In this document: piece by piece, positions 5,368 through 8,143 of the stretch
Position numbering within the stretch: the first letter of the stretch is position 1
Layout of the letters: each line of letters opens with the position of its first letter
NCBI GenBank assembly: GCA_030145035.1
Contig: JAQYWL010000161.1
Location: 1-8,143 of the forward strand
Length of the DNA: 8,143 nt
Reading direction: 5' to 3'
From: Desulfobacteria bacterium
Lineage (GTDB): Bacteria > Desulfobacterota > Desulfobacteria > Desulfobacterales > C00003060
The notes under the pieces: model-generated
What the model was told of the DNA's origin: nothing
Databases searched by the model: none
The model's input: only the letters and a program-made list of their open reading frames with translations
Made by a program: the position numbers and the translations under genes

Positions 5368-7503
5368 ATGACAATCCGACGGGTTCTCATACTTGCCCCC
5401 ACTGTCCTCATCCTTTTCCTGGTCCATTCCTATTTCTGGGTGCCTTCCTACGAAGAGCAGACACGCGGCAACCCCGATCGCCTCAATGAATACATAACGG
5501 CTTCCATTGGTGATGCCAGCATTTTGAACCCGATCCTGTCGGCGGATTCGGCCAGCAGCGATATCAACTCCATGGTATTTGAGGGGCTCATTGACAGGGA
5601 TGAGGAGCTACGCTTCAGAGGACGCCTGGCCACCTCCTGGGAGATCTCTGAAGAGGCATTCTTTTATGTGAATGAGGATGCGAGTATCCCGGGTGTGGGA
5701 AGGGTAGGGGCCCAAGAAGTGGTGGCCCTTCTCCGGAGGGCCAGGGCCGGAGAGTTTCCAGTCAACCCTGAACTTAAGGCCTCCCTGAGCAATATCACCA
5801 AGATTTCTGTGATTCATGCCAAGGATTTCCTGGTAAGGCGGTATGAAAAGAAAAAAGAGGAGGACAAGAAACACGCAGAGGTGAAGATCCGGGTTTCGGC
5901 ACCGGCCAGGATCAGGCTGGTCCTAAATTGCGTGGATCAGGATCTTTTTCAAAACCTCTCACACATCCTCGGCCAGGATTATTTTAGCAGCTTCAATGGG
6001 CAGGGTTATGTCGGCGTGGATGATGAAAGGTGGCAAGAAAAGCATGCAGGGTATGCTGATGAAATCCTGCCGGCCACTGAACACAATCCGATTGTGGTGT
6101 TTCACCTTCGTCCAGGTGTCAAGTTTCATGACGGGCACGTATTTGATGCCCAGGATGTCAAGTTCACGTTTGAGGCGATCATGAATCCAAAGAATCTCTC
6201 CCCGCGTATAGCAGACTACGAGCCGGTCAAACGTGTAGAAGCCATCGATCCTCTGACGGTGCGCATTGTCTATAAACGGCTTTATTCTCCAGCCCTGGGG
6301 ACCTGGGCCATGGGGATACTACCCGAGCATCTTCTGAATGATGAAGCCCTGAAAAAAGAGGCCATCCGTCTTGGGAAAGACCCGGAAAAGTTTTCCATGC
6401 GGCAAAGCAGCTTCAATCGTCACCCTATTGGATGCGGCCCTTTTGTCTTTCGGGAGTGGAAATCGGATCAGTACGTTATCCTGGATCGCTTTGACAACTA
6501 TTGGGAAGGTCCCCCGAACTATAAGCGGTATATCTATCGGATCGTGCCGGATCTCCTGACCCAGGAGATGGAGTTTTATGCGGGCACGATCGACAGTTAC
6601 AATGTACAGCCCCATCAGGTCGAGCGTTTAAGAGACGATGCGAGGTACCAGAATTTTTCGGGACTTTCATTTGGCTACACATACATCGGCTATAACATGA
6701 GGCGCGAGCCGTTCAATGATACGCGTGTACGCCGAGCCCTCAGCATGGCGATCGATGTGGACAAGATCATAGAGTATGTTCTCTACGGTCAGGGCGGGCG
6801 CATCACCGGGCCTTTTGTCAAACAGACCGATTACTATAATCAAGTCGTCAAGCCTATCCCATATAATCCCCGGGCCGCCTTAAGACTCTTAGAAGAGGCA
6901 GGCTGGAGGCGAAACAAGGAGGGATGGCTTGAAAAAGATGGAAAGAGGTTTCAGTTTACGCTCATTACAAATAGTGGCAACGATCTCCGGAAAGCAGTGC
7001 TCGCCATCGCCCAGGATGCCTGGAAGCAGATCGGCATTGACGTTCGGACCGATCTTTTGGAGTGGTCGGTCTTCATCCAGGAGCGTGTGGATAAGGCTGA
7101 TTTTGATGCCCTGATCCTCGGCTGGGTCATGGGTATTGAACCGGACCTCTATCAGATATGGCATTCGAGCCAGATCCATCCGTATCAGCTCAATTTCGTG
7201 GGGTTTAAGAATCGTGAAGCCGACGATCTGATCATCAAGATCAGGCAGGAATATGACCATGAGCGCCAGGCGGCATACTGCCACCGCCTCCACGAGGTCA
7301 TTGCCCGGGAGCAACCGTACACTTTTCTCTACGTGGCCAAATGGACGGCCATCCTGGACAAGCGGATCGTGATAAAGGAGACCGACCGCCAGGGCAAAGT
7401 GGTGTACAAGATGATCAAGCCTACAAAGACAGGAAACTTTACCTTCTACTTTAATAAATGGATGAAGCTTCCAGAGGCGCCCACTTTCGCAAAGCAGGGA
7501 TAA
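5368..7503 (+). CDS. Family 5 ABC transporter solute-binding protein (peptide/oligopeptide type) with an internal insertion
   Basis: This would be the extracytoplasmic receptor of an OppA/DppA-like importer of peptides or similar solutes. Residues 1-24 are a basic N-terminus (RR) plus a hydrophobic helix. There is no lipobox Cys and no clear cleavage site, so it may be an uncleaved membrane anchor. The SBP_bac_5 fold begins at ITASIGDASILNP (43-55) and RLATSWEIS (86-94). It resumes at VVFHLRPGVKFHDG (243-256) and continues through IGCGPFVFREW (354-364) and PFNDTRVRRALSMAID (448-463) to DLYQIWHS (593-600). The normally adjacent motifs at 94 and 243 are split by about 145 residues with a Lys/Glu-rich stretch (158-173). 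This explains 711 residues against the usual ~500-550. An in-frame TGA at 5341 leaves ATG 5368 as the only sensible start, although the nearest GAGGTG (5342-5347) is about 20 bases away. The permease gene follows after 54 bases. Substrate is unknown. Confidence 0.92.
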   Translation: MTIRRVLILAPTVLILFLVHSYFWVPSYEEQTRGNPDRLNEYITASIGDASILNPILSADSASSDINSMVFEGLIDRDEELRFRGRLATSWEISEEAFFYVNEDASIPGVGRVGAQEVVALLRRARAGEFPVNPELKASLSNITKISVIHAKDFLVRRYEKKKEEDKKHAEVKIRVSAPARIRLVLNCVDQDLFQNLSHILGQDYFSSFNGQGYVGVDDERWQEKHAGYADEILPATEHNPIVVFHLRPGVKFHDGHVFDAQDVKFTFEAIMNPKNLSPRIADYEPVKRVEAIDPLTVRIVYKRLYSPALGTWAMGILPEHLLNDEALKKEAIRLGKDPEKFSMRQSSFNRHPIGCGPFVFREWKSDQYVILDRFDNYWEGPPNYKRYIYRIVPDLLTQEMEFYAGTIDSYNVQPHQVERLRDDARYQNFSGLSFGYTYIGYNMRREPFNDTRVRRALSMAIDVDKIIEYVLYGQGGRITGPFVKQTDYYNQVVKPIPYNPRAALRLLEEAGWRRNKEGWLEKDGKRFQFTLITNSGNDLRKAVLAIAQDAWKQIGIDVRTDLLEWSVFIQERVDKADFDALILGWVMGIEPDLYQIWHSSQIHPYQLNFVGFKNREADDLIIKIRQEYDHERQAAYCHRLHEVIAREQPYTFLYVAKWTAILDKRIVIKETDRQGKVVYKMIKPTKTGNFTFYFNKWMKLPEAPTFAKQG

Positions 7504-7536
7504 TTGAGTTGAGTAGTTAACGACTCAACAACTCAA
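7504..7536 (+). promoter_or_regulatory. Intercistronic inverted repeats between receptor and permease genes
   Basis: Starting directly after the TAA stop, TTGAGTTG (7504-7511) can pair with CAACTCAA (7529-7536). Alternatively, TTGAGT (7509-7514) can pair with ACTCAA (7523-7528) around a GTTAAC palindrome. The two stems share bases. Hairpins at this position in binding-protein transporter operons often stabilise the upstream transcript or attenuate read-through, so that the receptor is made in excess over the membrane subunits. That role is inferred here. Confidence 0.5.
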
Positions 7537-7557
7537 CCATCCCCTAAAAGGGACTCA

Positions 7558-8143
7558 ATGATGTTATCATTTGTCGGTCGAAGCATTATTCAAAAGATCA
7601 TCACCCTGTTTTTTGTCTCTATTGTATCTTTCTTGATTATCCACCTTGCCCCGGGCAAACCCAGCCAGGTGGACCCCCTCAACCCCAAGTTTACATCCGA
7701 GATTGTCGAACGATTTCGCAAGGAATTTCATCTGGACAAGCCCCTTCATGTCCAGTATGTTTACTTCTATCGAGATCTTCTTACAGGAAAGACCGTTTCA
7801 TGGAAGGATAACCAGCCCGTACTCGGAAAGATCTGGGAGCGATTTCTCAATAGTCTTCCCCTGTTCATTGTGGGCACCATCATTACCTGGACCCTCTCTT
7901 TTCCCATAGGAATACGTTCAGCCATTTTCAGAGGTGGATTCTACGATCGCAGCGCCACATTCTTCTCTTATCTCTTGATTTCCATTCCCGGTTTCTTTTT
8001 TGCCTACATCCTAATCATCTTTGTAGTGACCCACTTCCACGTACCAGTGATCGGGTTGAAAACTTTCGGGATTGGAGGCGCTTCCTGGCCCAGTCTGATC
8101 ATGGACAGGGTCTGGCACTTGTTGCTGCCATCTGTCCTTGGTG
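7558..8143 (+). CDS. OppB/DppB-type ABC transporter permease, 3' end cut by the window edge
   Basis: This is an inner-membrane permease subunit of the importer whose receptor is encoded just upstream. The frame stays open for 195 codons to the last base. Residues 8-29 form the first transmembrane helix, ending in the family hallmark HLAPGKP (29-35). Residues 46-80 match the family's periplasmic region (FRKEFHLDKPLHVQY, 53-67, then DLLTG, 73-77). Further helices lie at about 99-119 and 134-160, and the last visible residues are LLLPSVLG. Family members are ~305-340 residues, so roughly the last third, including the EAA loop that contacts the ATPase, is missing. Two adjacent ATGs (7558 and 7561) are possible. 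AGGGA (7549-7553) is 4 bases from the first and 7 from the second, which favours the second. A CCCT-AAA-AGGG mini-hairpin (7542-7552) could partly mask this site. Confidence 0.92.
   Translation, partial: MMLSFVGRSIIQKIITLFFVSIVSFLIIHLAPGKPSQVDPLNPKFTSEIVERFRKEFHLDKPLHVQYVYFYRDLLTGKTVSWKDNQPVLGKIWERFLNSLPLFIVGTIITWTLSFPIGIRSAIFRGGFYDRSATFFSYLLISIPGFFFAYILIIFVVTHFHVPVIGLKTFGIGGASWPSLIMDRVWHLLLPSVLG

Noticed and set aside
6889..7314. 141-codon open frame on the minus strand
   Set aside because: It is a shadow of the solute-binding protein coding frame, with no family signature.

Overview
The window reads as a typical Gram-negative, probably delta-proteobacterial (Desulfobacterota-like), chromosome segment of moderate GC. 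That placement is an inference. It rests on the mix of a type IV pilus/type II secretion ATPase, a MinD/FlhG-type ATPase and an HDOD protein, a sigma-54 promoter, and a C-run/G-run palindromic intergenic repeat of a kind I associate with such genomes. No rRNA, tRNA, CRISPR array, insertion sequence or phage gene is visible. All genes lie on the + strand.

Left half (1-4993), a three-gene cluster. A near-consensus sigma-54 promoter (34-49) precedes an 838-residue PilB/GspE/MshE-family ATPase (112-2628). Its N-terminus carries eight tandem copies of a ~28-residue motif resembling the half-motif of the c-di-GMP-binding MshEN domain; a standard MshEN domain has two. After a 174-base gap comes a 435-residue MinD/FlhG-like P-loop ATPase (2803-4110, TTG start) with a long C-terminal extension. 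It overlaps by 8 bases an HDOD-domain gene (4103-4993). Together they suggest a locally positioned, nucleotide-signal-responsive pilus or secretion motor: motor ATPase, positioning ATPase and signalling scaffold. This arrangement is the best candidate in the window for an undescribed system.

Middle (4994-5367), a 374-base intergenic region. It holds an 80-base repeat that can fold in two mutually exclusive ways (5110-5189), a plausible sigma-70 promoter (5232-5260) and a perfect 10-bp-stem inverted repeat (5302-5324). These separate the left cluster from a sampled-GC-richer transporter operon.

Right part (5368-8143), the start of a peptide-type ABC importer operon. It encodes a 711-residue family 5 solute-binding protein with an unusual insertion of about 145 residues near its N-terminus. 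A short intercistronic inverted-repeat region follows, then the first 195 codons of an OppB/DppB-type permease cut by the window edge. The remaining permease and ATPase genes presumably follow outside the window.
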